From: Aurantimonas endophytica
Lineage (GTDB): Bacteria; Pseudomonadota; Alphaproteobacteria; Rhizobiales; Rhizobiaceae
Reading direction: 5' to 3'
Length of the DNA: 64,000 nt
Assembly: GCF_014196845.1 (NCBI RefSeq)
Contig: NZ_JACIEM010000006.1
Location: 310,001-374,000 of the forward strand
Shown piece after piece: positions 29,517-37,271 of this stretch. The notes beneath the pieces were generated by a model. The model saw only the letters and a program-made list of their open reading frames with translations. It was not told the DNA's origin and ran no database searches. A program made the translations under genes and the position numbers. Each line of letters opens with the position of its first letter. The stretch's first letter is position 1.

Positions 29517-31051
29517 GGCTTCCACCGCATCTCGGAAAGGCCGAAGCTGCGCTCGAACGGATCGATCGTCGCGCCCTCGACCGTCTTGGTGACGGCGGCG
29601 GTCTGCTCGTACCAGACGACGGGGATGACCGGCAGGTCGCGCTGGAGGATCGCGGCGATCTCGCCGCGCAGCCGCGCCTGTTCGCCTGCGTCGGAAGCCC
29701 CGAGCAGCGCCGTCATCGCTGCATGGAATTCCGGGTCGTCCCAGTTCATCGCGCCCCAGTCCGAGCCGCCCTCCTGGAAGTCGCCGAGCAGGGTGACGAA
29801 GGGATCGGGCACCAGCGAATAGTTGCGGGCGGCGAGCGCGAGCTGGAGCGTGCCGTCCTGATGGCCGGCGGGGATCGAGGAGGAATTGGTGACCGCCACT
29901 TCGACGTCGATGCCGATCTGGCGGAACTGGTCCTGGAGCGCCGTCGCGATTAGCGGCAGTTCCGGACGGTCGGCATAGGTCAGCAGCCGGAGGCGCAGCG
30001 GCTTGCCCTCCTTCTCCAGTATGCCGCCGGCGCCCAGCGTCCAGCCCATTGCCTCGAGCCGCTGGCGTGCGCCCTCGGGATCGGTGGCAAGGGGCGTCAG
30101 CGCCTTGTCGTGCCAGGCCTCGATGCTGGGCGGAAAGAGCTGCGTCGCGCCGGTGCCGGGCGCGCGCAGCAGCGCCGCGGCGAGCCCTTCGCGCTGGATC
30201 GCCTCGCTCAGCGCCTGTCTCCCCTCGGCGCTGTCGAAGGGCGGCAGGCCGGCATTGACCTTGAGCTGCATGACCCGCGGCAGCGGCATCTTGAGGATAG
30301 CGACCGCGTCGTTGGCTTGGAGGCGAGCGATGCTCGGCGGGTCGAGCTGGAAGGCAAGGTCGGCATCGCCGCTCTCGGCCATCAAGGTGCGCGTCTCGCC
30401 GCGCCCCGCCGCCAGATAGGTCGCGGCCTCGATCGCCGGCTTGCCACCCCAATAGTCAGGGAAGGCCTCGACCGAAAGGCGCTGCGGCGCCTCGAACAGC
30501 GTCAGCCGGTAGGGCCCGGTGGCGATGACCTCGGTCACCGTGCCGCCCTCGGCGAAGGACGAAGGCGCCAGGATGATCGTCGAGAAGTGGGCCAGCAACG
30601 CGGTGAGCGGCGCGAAGGGCTCCGCCAGGCGGATCACCACGGCGCCGTCCTCGGCGGCGATGCTCTCGATGCTGGCGCGCTCGAGCACGCCCGGCTTGCC
30701 GCGCGCCTTCTCCAGCGAGGCGGCGGCTGCCTCGGCGGTCAGCAGCGTGCCATCATGGAAGCGCACACCCTCGCGGATGGGCAGCGTCCAGACCAGCCCG
30801 TCCTCCGAGACGTTCCAGGCAGTCGCGAGGCCCGGCTGCGTCCGGCCCTCGCCGTCGACCTCGAGCAGCGTCTCGCCGACTTCCATGCGCTGGAAGATGA
30901 AACCGGAGAGCGACGGGTCGGCGCCGCCGATCTCGAAGGGCGCGACGATGTCGAAGACGCCGTCCGGGGCGGCCAGCGCCGGCAGCGAGACCAGGGTGGA
31001 GAGGGCGAGGGCGAGCGGGCCCAGCACGCGGTTCAGGGGGCGATGGATCAT
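29513..31051 (-). CDS. Peptide/nickel-type ABC substrate-binding protein (SBP_bac_5)
   Basis: A 512-aa periplasmic binding protein with a signal peptide (PLALALSTLVSLPALA-AP). Family 5 blocks are clear: EVGETLLEVDGEG, LATAWNVSEDGLVWTLPIRE, GVRFHDGTLLTAEAAAASLE and ATGPYRLTLFE. Family members bind peptides, Ni- or Zn-chelates or metallophores; the ligand cannot be read from sequence. Start ATG 31051 is 38 bases after the G3E GTPase stop. Control by the upstream Zur-like box suggests a metal-chelate ligand. Confidence 0.88.
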   Translation of the reverse strand: MIHRPLNRVLGPLALALSTLVSLPALAAPDGVFDIVAPFEIGGADPSLSGFIFQRMEVGETLLEVDGEGRTQPGLATAWNVSEDGLVWTLPIREGVRFHDGTLLTAEAAAASLEKARGKPGVLERASIESIAAEDGAVVIRLAEPFAPLTALLAHFSTIILAPSSFAEGGTVTEVIATGPYRLTLFEAPQRLSVEAFPDYWGGKPAIEAATYLAAGRGETRTLMAESGDADLAFQLDPPSIARLQANDAVAILKMPLPRVMQLKVNAGLPPFDSAEGRQALSEAIQREGLAAALLRAPGTGATQLFPPSIEAWHDKALTPLATDPEGARQRLEAMGWTLGAGGILEKEGKPLRLRLLTYADRPELPLIATALQDQFRQIGIDVEVAVTNSSSIPAGHQDGTLQLALAARNYSLVPDPFVTLLGDFQEGGSDWGAMNWDDPEFHAAMTALLGASDAGEQARLRGEIAAILQRDLPVIPVVWYEQTAAVTKTVEGATIDPFERSFGLSEMRWKP

Positions 31052-31089
31052 GGGTGGTCTCGGATGTTGGAGAGGAAAGGGAGAAGTGC

Positions 31090-32292
31090 TCAGGCGGCGC
31101 GGGGCGCCCAGTTGGGGAAGGGATCGGGCAGCCGTTCCCAGAGCGTCGGCTCGAAGCGGTCTTCGGGCACCAGGCAGGAATCCAGCCGGGCGCGGATCGT
31201 CGCCCCGTCCATCGGATCGGTGCCGATAAAGACGATCTCCTGGCGCCGGTCGCCCCAGAGCGGATCGAGCTTGGGCGCCATCAGGCGGTGGAAATCGGGA
31301 TCGTCGGGCCAGCGCTCGCTCGGCACCGCCGACCACCAGAGCCCTCGTCGTTCGGTGCGGATCTGTGCGCCGGCCAAAGCAAGTTCGCCGACATGGTTCG
31401 GGCGCGTCGCCAGCCAGAAGAACCCCTTGGCGCGTAAGACGCCCGGCCATGGCTCGCCGATGAAGCGCTGGAGCGCGGCGGGCTGGAAGGGACGGCGGGC
31501 CCGGTAGACGAAGGAACGGATGCCGTATTCCTCGCTTTCCGGCACATGCGCCGCAAATCCGTGCAGCTCGCGGTACCAGAGCGGATGGGTATGGGCCTTG
31601 TCGAAGTCGAACAGGCCGGTGCCCAGCACCGCGCCGAGCGGCACGTGGCCGTGGTCGCACTCGACGATCAGCGCCCCGGCGTTCAGCCCCCGGACGATGG
31701 CGCGGGCGGCGGCGAGGGCCGCCGGCCCGGCGAGCGCGGCCTTGTTGAGCACGACGACGTCGGCGAATTCGATCTGCTCGACGAGCAGGTCGACCAATGT
31801 GCGCTCGTCGCCTTCGCCGAGGGATTCGCCGCGATCCCGAAGGAAGTCGCTGGAGGCATAGTCCTTCAGGAGGTTGGCTGCGTCGACCACGGTGACCATC
31901 GTGTCGAGGCGGGCGACATCCGACAGGCTGAAGCCGGCCTCGTCCCGGAACTCGAAGGTGGTGGCGACCGGCAGCGGCTCGGAGATGCCGCTCGACTCGA
32001 TCAGCAGCGCGTCGAAGCGCTGCTCCGCCGCCAGCCGCCGCACCTCGGCGAGAAGGTCGTCCCGCAGCGTGCAGCAGATGCAGCCATTGGTCATCTCGAC
32101 CAGCGTCTCCTGCGTGCGCGACAGGTCGGCGCCGCCGTCGCGCAACAGCGCCGCGTCGATGTTCACCTCGCTCATGTCGTTGACGATGACGGCGACCCGC
32201 AGCCCTTCGCGATTACCGAGGACGTGGTTGAGCAGCGTCGTCTTGCCAGCGCCGAGGAAACCGGAAAGAACGGTGACGGGCAAGCGATTCAT
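31090..32292 (-). CDS. COG0523/CobW-family G3E GTPase (zinc metallochaperone type)
   Basis: A 400-aa GTPase with Walker [10 protein letters not shown] at residues 11-19, the metal-binding motif CICC in [24 protein letters not shown] and NKAAL, and a CobW C-terminal domain ([17 protein letters not shown]). Proteins of this subgroup (YciC/ZagA/ZigA) are made in zinc starvation and deliver metal to client enzymes. A Zur-box-like palindrome overlaps the predicted promoter, which supports that role. It heads a five-gene operon with a peptide/nickel-type ABC transporter. Other COG0523 roles (cobalt, nickel) are possible. Confidence 0.9.
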   Translation of the reverse strand: MNRLPVTVLSGFLGAGKTTLLNHVLGNREGLRVAVIVNDMSEVNIDAALLRDGGADLSRTQETLVEMTNGCICCTLRDDLLAEVRRLAAEQRFDALLIESSGISEPLPVATTFEFRDEAGFSLSDVARLDTMVTVVDAANLLKDYASSDFLRDRGESLGEGDERTLVDLLVEQIEFADVVVLNKAALAGPAALAAARAIVRGLNAGALIVECDHGHVPLGAVLGTGLFDFDKAHTHPLWYRELHGFAAHVPESEEYGIRSFVYRARRPFQPAALQRFIGEPWPGVLRAKGFFWLATRPNHVGELALAGAQIRTERRGLWWSAVPSERWPDDPDFHRLMAPKLDPLWGDRRQEIVFIGTDPMDGATIRARLDSCLVPEDRFEPTLWERLPDPFPNWAPRAA

Positions 32293-32322
32293 GGGGAGCT
32301 CCGTAGCCAGGATGGAGCGTCC

Positions 32323-32340
32323 GTAATGTTATTTCGTTAC
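32323..32340 (-). promoter_or_regulatory. Zur-box-like operator over the promoter of the GTPase/ABC operon
   Basis: GTAATGTTATTTCGTTAC is an imperfect palindrome that resembles Zur sites of alpha- and gammaproteobacteria (core GTTATn, flanked by AAT/ATT). On the minus strand a TTGACA (32343-32348) and, 17 bases on, TACGGA (32320-32325) form a plausible promoter; the box fills the spacer and -10. The gene starts 28 bases downstream at 32292. Confidence 0.65.
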
Positions 32341-32795
32341 AGTGTCAATCGCGGATCTGGCGCTGCTGGCGGCTGGGGGCCCGCATCCGTTGCATCATAA
32401 CGAGACGGTGACGGTTCAAAGTGTCGAACGGGCGGGCCGGTATCGGGAAAGCTGGTGGCAATAACTGCCGTGGCCGACACCATCGGCTTTCCCGATCGGT
32501 ATCGAGTTGCGTCAATCGGCGCAGACGCCCGGCCAAGCCGTCATGCGGCCCTGCCTGCTTGCAGCGTCTTCTTGACAGTTCGAAGGCCGTCGTGCCCCGC
32601 CAGCCGGGCGATCCGACGCTGCTCGCCGCGCGGATCGTGACGCCTGCTTCGCAGGGCGAGGCGCCATTTCGGCTCATCGTCGGCGACGACGCCCGGCAGC
32701 GGCCCTGCAGTGACCTCGGGCGCTTTCCGAAAGCGACCCGCAGCGGAAAACGCGCCGGGCGAAGCAGACAGGCCCGGCCGCGACGGTCGCCGCCC
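32341..32795. other. Gene-poor stretch with an SDR remnant
   Basis: About 455 bases between the divergent Zur-box promoter and the end of the AcfC-like gene. Apart from the short remnant described separately (32589-32702) I see no gene or RNA here. Confidence 0.5.
32589..32702 (+). pseudogene. Remnant of a short-chain dehydrogenase C-terminus
   Basis: In one plus-strand frame the stretch reads PRQPGDPTLLAARIV and then APFRLIVGDDA. This is the usual C-terminal block of classical SDR enzymes (QPGDPxKxAxAIV ... PPLRLxLGxDA). No SDR body lies upstream in any frame, so it is probably a decayed fragment. Short length keeps confidence low. Confidence 0.4.
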
Positions 32796-33599
32796 TTACC
32801 GCTCCCAGCCTTCCGTTCGCATCAAGGCCTGCGCCTCGGGCGTCACCAGGAAGTCGGCGAACTCCCGCGCCTGCGGGTCGCCGTCCGGAGCGACCGCGAG
32901 GTTGAGGTCGCGCCAGATCCGGCGATCGTCCTCGATCGGCACGGCGTCGAGGACGTCGGCCTTCGTCACCGTCCAGTCCGGCCAGGTGATCCAGGCATCG
33001 GCCTCGAGATCCTGGAACGCCTTGAAGCTCGCACCCGAGCCCGTGGAGAAGCTGACGATGTTGCGACGGAACTGCCCGATATCGGACAGCCGCCCGAGGC
33101 GACCCGCCACGTCCTCCCAGGTTCCGGTGCCCGACGTGTTGGCGACGCCTGAGCCTTCCGTAACGACGATCCGCATGCCGTCCTTCAGGAGGTCGTCGAA
33201 GCCTGCGATGCTCTTCGGGTTCCCCTTCCTGACCGCGATCACCGTCGGGCGGACGTAGATCGGCTCGACCTGGTTCGAGGAGAAGGTCTTGTAGGTCTGG
33301 AGGAAGGCCGTCATCGACTGTTCCGACGTGCCCCAGATGATGTCGGCGTCGCCTTGAGCCTTCTGCGACCACGTGCCCTCCGGACCGGCGGTGATCACGA
33401 CCTCGTTTCCGGTTTGCCGCATCCAGAGGTCGGCGACCTTCTTGAAAGCGGTGTGGGGACCGCCGGCGCCGTAGAGGCGCACGACACCGTCTCTGGGTTC
33501 ATGTTTGATGGCGGGATCGAAGAGCACCGTGGCCTGCGCCTGCGCTGTGACGCAGGCGCCGAGAAAGGCGGCGGTGGCAAGGATCGGGAGGCGTGACAT
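32796..33599 (-). CDS. AcfC-like periplasmic substrate-binding protein
   Basis: A 267-aa secreted binding protein with signal peptide MSRLPILATAAFLGACVTAQ. The blocks VVRLYGAGGPHTAFKKVADL, ITAGPEGTWSQKAQGDADII, GTSEQSMTAFLQTY, VTEGSGVANTSGTGTWEDV and DAWITWPDW match the accessory colonization factor AcfC family, related to sulfate/molybdate binding proteins. AGGAG lies 6 bases before ATG 33599; an upstream frame extension has no such site. No permease or ATPase gene adjoins it, so it is an orphan binding protein, possibly working with a distant transporter or a sensor. Confidence 0.85.
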   Translation of the reverse strand: MSRLPILATAAFLGACVTAQAQATVLFDPAIKHEPRDGVVRLYGAGGPHTAFKKVADLWMRQTGNEVVITAGPEGTWSQKAQGDADIIWGTSEQSMTAFLQTYKTFSSNQVEPIYVRPTVIAVRKGNPKSIAGFDDLLKDGMRIVVTEGSGVANTSGTGTWEDVAGRLGRLSDIGQFRRNIVSFSTGSGASFKAFQDLEADAWITWPDWTVTKADVLDAVPIEDDRRIWRDLNLAVAPDGDPQAREFADFLVTPEAQALMRTEGWER

Positions 33600-33720
33600 C
33601 GGAACTCCTGGCGGTTCGCATCGAGTGGTCGGGGCCCCTGTTTCGGGCCGGCGTAAGGGAGGGACGCCGCCTTTCGCCATTTATTCCCCGAAGGGATGCC
33701 AAGTTTTTTGCCGAGCCATC

Positions 33721-33747
33721 GGGAATAAGGGATCGCGGCCGGCGTCT
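33721..33747 (+). promoter_or_regulatory. Candidate ECF-type promoter
   Basis: GGGAATA (33721-33727) and, about 16 bases on, GTCT (33744-33747) have the look of an ECF sigma -35 (GGAA) and -10 (CGTCT). It lies 40 bases before the secreted NTF2-like gene that leads into the ECF sigma gene, so autoregulation is plausible. Confidence 0.4.
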
Positions 33748-33786
33748 CGGTATGGTCAGGAACCTTCAATGCGAGGACGCACGCCC

Positions 33787-34203
33787 ATGAAGACGCTTCT
33801 CACCGCCGCCGCCATCGCCGCATTTGCCGTATCGGCAGCCCATGCCGGCCCCGCCGCCGACATGGCGCAAGCCCGCATCGCCTCGATCGCCGAGGGCGAC
33901 ACCGCGACGGTGGCCGCCGCCTACCAGGCGGGTGCCGTCCTTCATTGGGTCGGCGGTCCGCTCGACGGCACCTACGAGGAAGCGGAGATCGAGGCTGTCT
34001 GGAAGAAGTTCGCCAAGGCCCAGCCGAACCTGACCGCGGACATCATGGACGTGTCGGAGGCAATGAACCCGAAGGGCGCGACGGTCACCGCCAACGTCGT
34101 GTTCCAGGGCAAGGACAAGATCCCCGTGCGCTACATCATGCTGTTCCGCGACGGCAAGCTCACGGATGAGATCTGGCAGGTCGCCCCGGCGCTCGCGAAG
34201 TAG
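33787..34203 (+). CDS. Secreted NTF2/SnoaL-like protein
   Basis: A 138-aa protein with a signal peptide (MKTLLTAAAIAAFAVSAAHA-GP). The mature part is an NTF2-like fold: ADMAQARIASIAEGDTATVA, LHWVGGPLDGTYEEAEIEAV, RYIMLFRDGKLTDEIWQVAP. Members in this position often accompany ECF sigma factors in alphaproteobacteria; function is unknown. It is 8 bases upstream of the sigma gene and surely in its operon. A GAGGA lies about 10 bases before the ATG. Confidence 0.78.
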   Translation: MKTLLTAAAIAAFAVSAAHAGPAADMAQARIASIAEGDTATVAAAYQAGAVLHWVGGPLDGTYEEAEIEAVWKKFAKAQPNLTADIMDVSEAMNPKGATVTANVVFQGKDKIPVRYIMLFRDGKLTDEIWQVAPALAK

Positions 34204-34211
34204 GCACGGCG

Positions 34212-34727
34212 ATGAGCGAGGACGAGATTGCCCGGCTGGTTGAACCGCTCATTCCTGGGCTGCGGCGCTACGCCTACGCGCTGGTGCGGGACGGTGCGGC
34301 CGCCGACGATCTCGTCCAGGACTGCCTCGAGCGCGCCGTCGGACGCTGGTACCTGCGCCGCGCCGACGGCGATCTTCGTGCCTGGCTCTACGCCATCCTG
34401 CGCAACCTGCATCTGTCGGCCCTGCGCCAGGATCGCCGCCGGGGCGAACATCTTGGGCTCGACGACATGACCGAGCCGCCCGGCGTCGACGGCGGCCAGA
34501 TGGAGAGGGCCGAGTTTCGCGACGTTCTCGCCGGGCTCGACGCCTTGAGCGAAGAGCACCGCACGGTGCTGTTGCTCGTCGGCGTCGAGGATCTGAGCTA
34601 CGAGGAAACCGCGAAAGTCATGGGACTGCCGCTTGGGACCGTGATGTCGCGCCTGTCCCGCGCCCGCGCCCGGCTGCGCACCTATCTCGACCACGGTGTT
34701 CGACCGGGCCTCAGGAGGGTCAAATGA
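34212..34727 (+). CDS. ECF-family RNA polymerase sigma factor
   Basis: A 171-aa group 4 sigma factor. Region 2 is LRRYAYALVRDGAAADDLVQ and then WLYAILRNLHLSALR; region 4 is ALSEEHRTVLLLVGVEDLSY with the helix-turn-helix ETAKVMGLPLGTVMSRLSRA. The stop overlaps the start of the anti-sigma gene (ATGA), so the two are coupled. A candidate ECF promoter in front of the operon suggests self-activation. The signal is unknown. Confidence 0.92.
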   Translation: MSEDEIARLVEPLIPGLRRYAYALVRDGAAADDLVQDCLERAVGRWYLRRADGDLRAWLYAILRNLHLSALRQDRRRGEHLGLDDMTEPPGVDGGQMERAEFRDVLAGLDALSEEHRTVLLLVGVEDLSYEETAKVMGLPLGTVMSRLSRARARLRTYLDHGVRPGLRRVK

Positions 34728-35536
34728 GCCGCATCGACCCACCCGTCGGGGAGGACGATCTTCAGGCCTATTTCGACGGGCGCCTCGCCGCGGATCGGCG
34801 CGCGACGGTGGAGCGCTACCTGAACGACCACCCGACGGCTGCCGATGACCTCGCGCGCGACGGCGCGGCTCTGGCCGAGTTGCGCTCGCGCCTCGCCTTC
34901 AAGGCTGCCGAGCCCATTCCGGCGCGCCTGCGCGTGTCCAGCATCCGCGCCGGCCTGCGGGGGCAGCGGCTCGCGCGCCTCCGGTCGGTGGCCGCCGTCT
35001 GCGCCTGGCTTGCCCTCGGCGGGATCGGCGGATGGCTGGCGAGCGGCCTCCTCGCGTCACCGCAGCCCGAACCCGTACGCGTTGCCCGCATGGCGGACGA
35101 CGCGATCGCGGCCTACCGCACCTTCGTGGTCGAGGTGGTTCATCCCGTGGAGGTCCGGGCCGACGAGCAGGCTCATCTCGTGGGCTGGCTGTCGAAGCGG
35201 CTGCGCACGCCGATCGACGTCCCGGACCTCACCTCCCTCGGCTACCGCCTGATGGGCGGACGCCTCCTGCCCGGCCACACGGGGCCGGCCGCGATGCTGA
35301 TGTACGACGACGATGCGGGCACTCGGCTGACGCTCTACGTCAAGACCGACGAGATCGAGGAGACGGCCTTCCAGTTCGTGGAGAAGGACGGTGTGTCCGC
35401 ATTCCTGTGGCGCGACCGCGGCCTCGGCTACGTCGTCTCCGCTGCCACGCCGCGCGAGGCGTTGATGCCGATCGCCCGGCTCGTCCACGACGAGTTGGAG
35501 CGCCGGCCGGGCGCCGCGCCCCCGAACCAGCTCTGA
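34724..35536 (+). CDS. Membrane anti-sigma factor
   Basis: A 270-aa protein. The cytoplasmic N-terminus (VGEDDLQAYFDGRLAADRRA, residues 7-26) is the usual anti-sigma opening; one transmembrane helix lies at about 88-110 (VAAVCAWLALGGIGGWLASG), and the remaining ~160 residues are periplasmic (HPVEVRADEQAHLVGWLSKR, LYVKTDEIEETAFQFVEKDG). This matches the FecR-unlike, ChrR-unlike anti-sigma proteins paired with ECF factors in Proteobacteria. It presumably holds the sigma factor inactive until a periplasmic signal. Confidence 0.85.
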   Translation: MSRIDPPVGEDDLQAYFDGRLAADRRATVERYLNDHPTAADDLARDGAALAELRSRLAFKAAEPIPARLRVSSIRAGLRGQRLARLRSVAAVCAWLALGGIGGWLASGLLASPQPEPVRVARMADDAIAAYRTFVVEVVHPVEVRADEQAHLVGWLSKRLRTPIDVPDLTSLGYRLMGGRLLPGHTGPAAMLMYDDDAGTRLTLYVKTDEIEETAFQFVEKDGVSAFLWRDRGLGYVVSAATPREALMPIARLVHDELERRPGAAPPNQL

Positions 35537-35564
35537 AGGACCGCCTTTGCTGAGACTCGTAGCC

Positions 35565-36176
35565 TCAGTAGGCAACCGTGAAGCGCGAACGAGGATGGCG
35601 ATGCTGTTCGAGTTCATCCACCATCGCGATGGCGTAGTCGGCGAAGCTGATCCGGCTTTCGCCCGCTTCGTCGGTGAGCAATCGGTCCGAGCCCGTACGG
35701 AAGCGGCCCGTTCGTGGCCCCTCCTCGAACTGCGCGGCGGGGGACAAATAGGTCCAGTCAATCCTGGCTTCGGTCCGGAGAGCGTCGAGGAAGGCGATGC
35801 CCTTGCTGGCCTCGCCCTTCCACGCCTCGGGGAAGTCGGGCGTATCGATCACCCGCACGCCCGGGGCGACTTCGAGGCTGGCCGCGCCGCCCGTGACCAG
35901 GAGGCGGGGCACGTCCGCCGCTTTCAGGGCGTCAAGAATGGTGGCGGCATCGACATCGAAGTGTATCGCGCTGATGACGGCATCACTGCCGCGGATGAGA
36001 CCGGCGAGAGAAGCGGCGTCCGCAGCGTCGCCCCGCAGGGCCGTCACGCCGGCTATCGCCGGGATCGCCGCCGGTTTCCTTGCGATCGCGACCACCTGGT
36101 GACCGCGCGCGACCAACTCCCGCACGATCTGCGATCCTGCGCGACCACTCGCGCCCAAGACGGCAACTTGCATCAT
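35565..36176 (-). CDS. NAD(P)H-binding atypical SDR (NmrA-like)
   Basis: A 203-aa Rossmann-fold protein, MMQVAVLGASGRAGSQIVRE at the N-terminus with the atypical-SDR loop GASGRAG, then DVDAATILDALKAADVPRLL and LRTEARIDWTYLSPAAQFEE. Relatives (YwnB-like) are NADPH-dependent reductases or sensors of unknown substrate. GGAAGGA lies 5 bases before ATG 36176; a GTG one codon earlier and an ATG one codon later are also in frame. It lies 40 bases after the NTF2-like gene on the same strand and may be in its operon. Confidence 0.82.
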   Translation of the reverse strand: MMQVAVLGASGRAGSQIVRELVARGHQVVAIARKPAAIPAIAGVTALRGDAADAASLAGLIRGSDAVISAIHFDVDAATILDALKAADVPRLLVTGGAASLEVAPGVRVIDTPDFPEAWKGEASKGIAFLDALRTEARIDWTYLSPAAQFEEGPRTGRFRTGSDRLLTDEAGESRISFADYAIAMVDELEQHRHPRSRFTVAY

Positions 36177-36216
36177 CACAGTCCTTCCGAAGAGAAACGT
36201 GTCCAGGCGGTCAGGC

Positions 36217-36648
36217 TCACGGCTGGAAGTCGGTCACACCGACGTTGGTTTCGAGGTCGATCGGAACCGAGACATGATCGTGAATGATCCGCCAGCTACC
36301 CTCGAACTTTCGGTAGCCGAGCGTTTCGCGCGTCCACATGTCGAAGGCCTTGCCCTCGATAGAGCCGGCGAAACGCGTGAGGCCCGTCGAGAAAGCCACG
36401 TCGCCGGAGCAGTGGATCTTGGTGGCACCCCATTCGAAAATCGGGTCACCGTCGAACATGTCGAAGAACCTTTTCCAGTGCGCCCGGAACATGTCCCAGC
36501 CCTCGAAAATGAACGGCGGCATCACGTCGTAGCCGAGATAGTCGGGGCCGGGGTAGTAGGTCTCCATCAGGCGATCGAGATTGCGCGACTGAGCAGCTTC
36601 AAGCCATTCGTTTCTGAGCGCGCGGATCTGTTCCTCATTGGTCGTCAT
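36217..36648 (-). CDS. NTF2/SnoaL-like protein
   Basis: A 143-aa ketosteroid-isomerase-type fold: EEQIRALRNEWLEAAQSRNL, DRLMETYYPGPDYLGYDVMP, DVAFSTGLTRFAGSIEGKAF and GSWRIIHDHVSVPIDLETN. The late HDHVSVPID strand is typical of the DUF4440/SnoaL_3 group. No substrate is known. Start ATG 36648 overlaps the O-methyltransferase stop and has AAGGAG 6 bases upstream. It is coupled with the methyltransferase and hydrolase genes. Confidence 0.8.
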   Translation of the reverse strand: MTTNEEQIRALRNEWLEAAQSRNLDRLMETYYPGPDYLGYDVMPPFIFEGWDMFRAHWKRFFDMFDGDPIFEWGATKIHCSGDVAFSTGLTRFAGSIEGKAFDMWTRETLGYRKFEGSWRIIHDHVSVPIDLETNVGVTDFQP

Positions 36649-37271
36649 GCTGGTCTCCTTTGATGATTGGGGGCCGGGGGCGTCGGCGCACCCGGATCGG
36701 TCTTGCGGAACACGGGGGTGCTTCCGGCCTCGATGCTGCCGGCGAACCGCCAACGGCGGGACTGTCCGAACTCGGCGGTGATCGGCAACCGCTCGGCAGT
36801 GCCGGCGTGGGCAAGGTTGCCGCAGACGAGAAGGCCATCTGGCCGCAGAAGGTTACGGAGCTTCCCGACGAGACGCACCGTCGGCCCGAGCCCGTCGAAG
36901 AAGGCAAGGTCGTAAGGTCCGTCCAGATCGCCCATGACCTCGAAGAAGTCTCCCAGCCGCACCCTCACGCGGGCCTCGAGGCCGAGATCGCGGATGTGTT
37001 CGCGGGCGAGCGCGACGTGCTCGCGATCGCCCTCGATCGTGTCCACATGCGTCTCTTCCGTTGCAGTGGCGAGGACGCATGCCGTGTAGCCGATCGCCGT
37101 GCCGAACTCGAGGATCCGGGTGGCGCGGTCGGCACGCGCGATCGCCAGCAGCCCGGCCCCGTCCTCGAACGTATAGGCGTTGCAGCCGTGATGGCGCCGA
37201 TGGCGCCGCGTTGCCGCCTGCAACCCGTCAAAGCGAGCGACGTCTTCGGCCACTGTCGCGAGACCGCTCAC
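36645..37271 (-). CDS. Class I SAM-dependent O-methyltransferase
   Basis: A 208-aa methyltransferase with the SAM site ILEFGTAIGYTACVLA, the acidic loop VDTIEGDREHVALAREHI and DLAFFDGLGPTVRLVG. The layout matches the caffeoyl-CoA-type (Methyltransf_3/24) group of bacterial O-methyltransferases acting on small phenolics or antibiotics. Its start overlaps the end of the alpha/beta hydrolase gene and its end overlaps the NTF2-like gene, so three genes form one translation-coupled set, divergent to a LysR regulator. Confidence 0.82.
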   Translation of the reverse strand: MSGLATVAEDVARFDGLQAATRRHRRHHGCNAYTFEDGAGLLAIARADRATRILEFGTAIGYTACVLATATEETHVDTIEGDREHVALAREHIRDLGLEARVRVRLGDFFEVMGDLDGPYDLAFFDGLGPTVRLVGKLRNLLRPDGLLVCGNLAHAGTAERLPITAEFGQSRRWRFAGSIEAGSTPVFRKTDPGAPTPPAPNHQRRPA

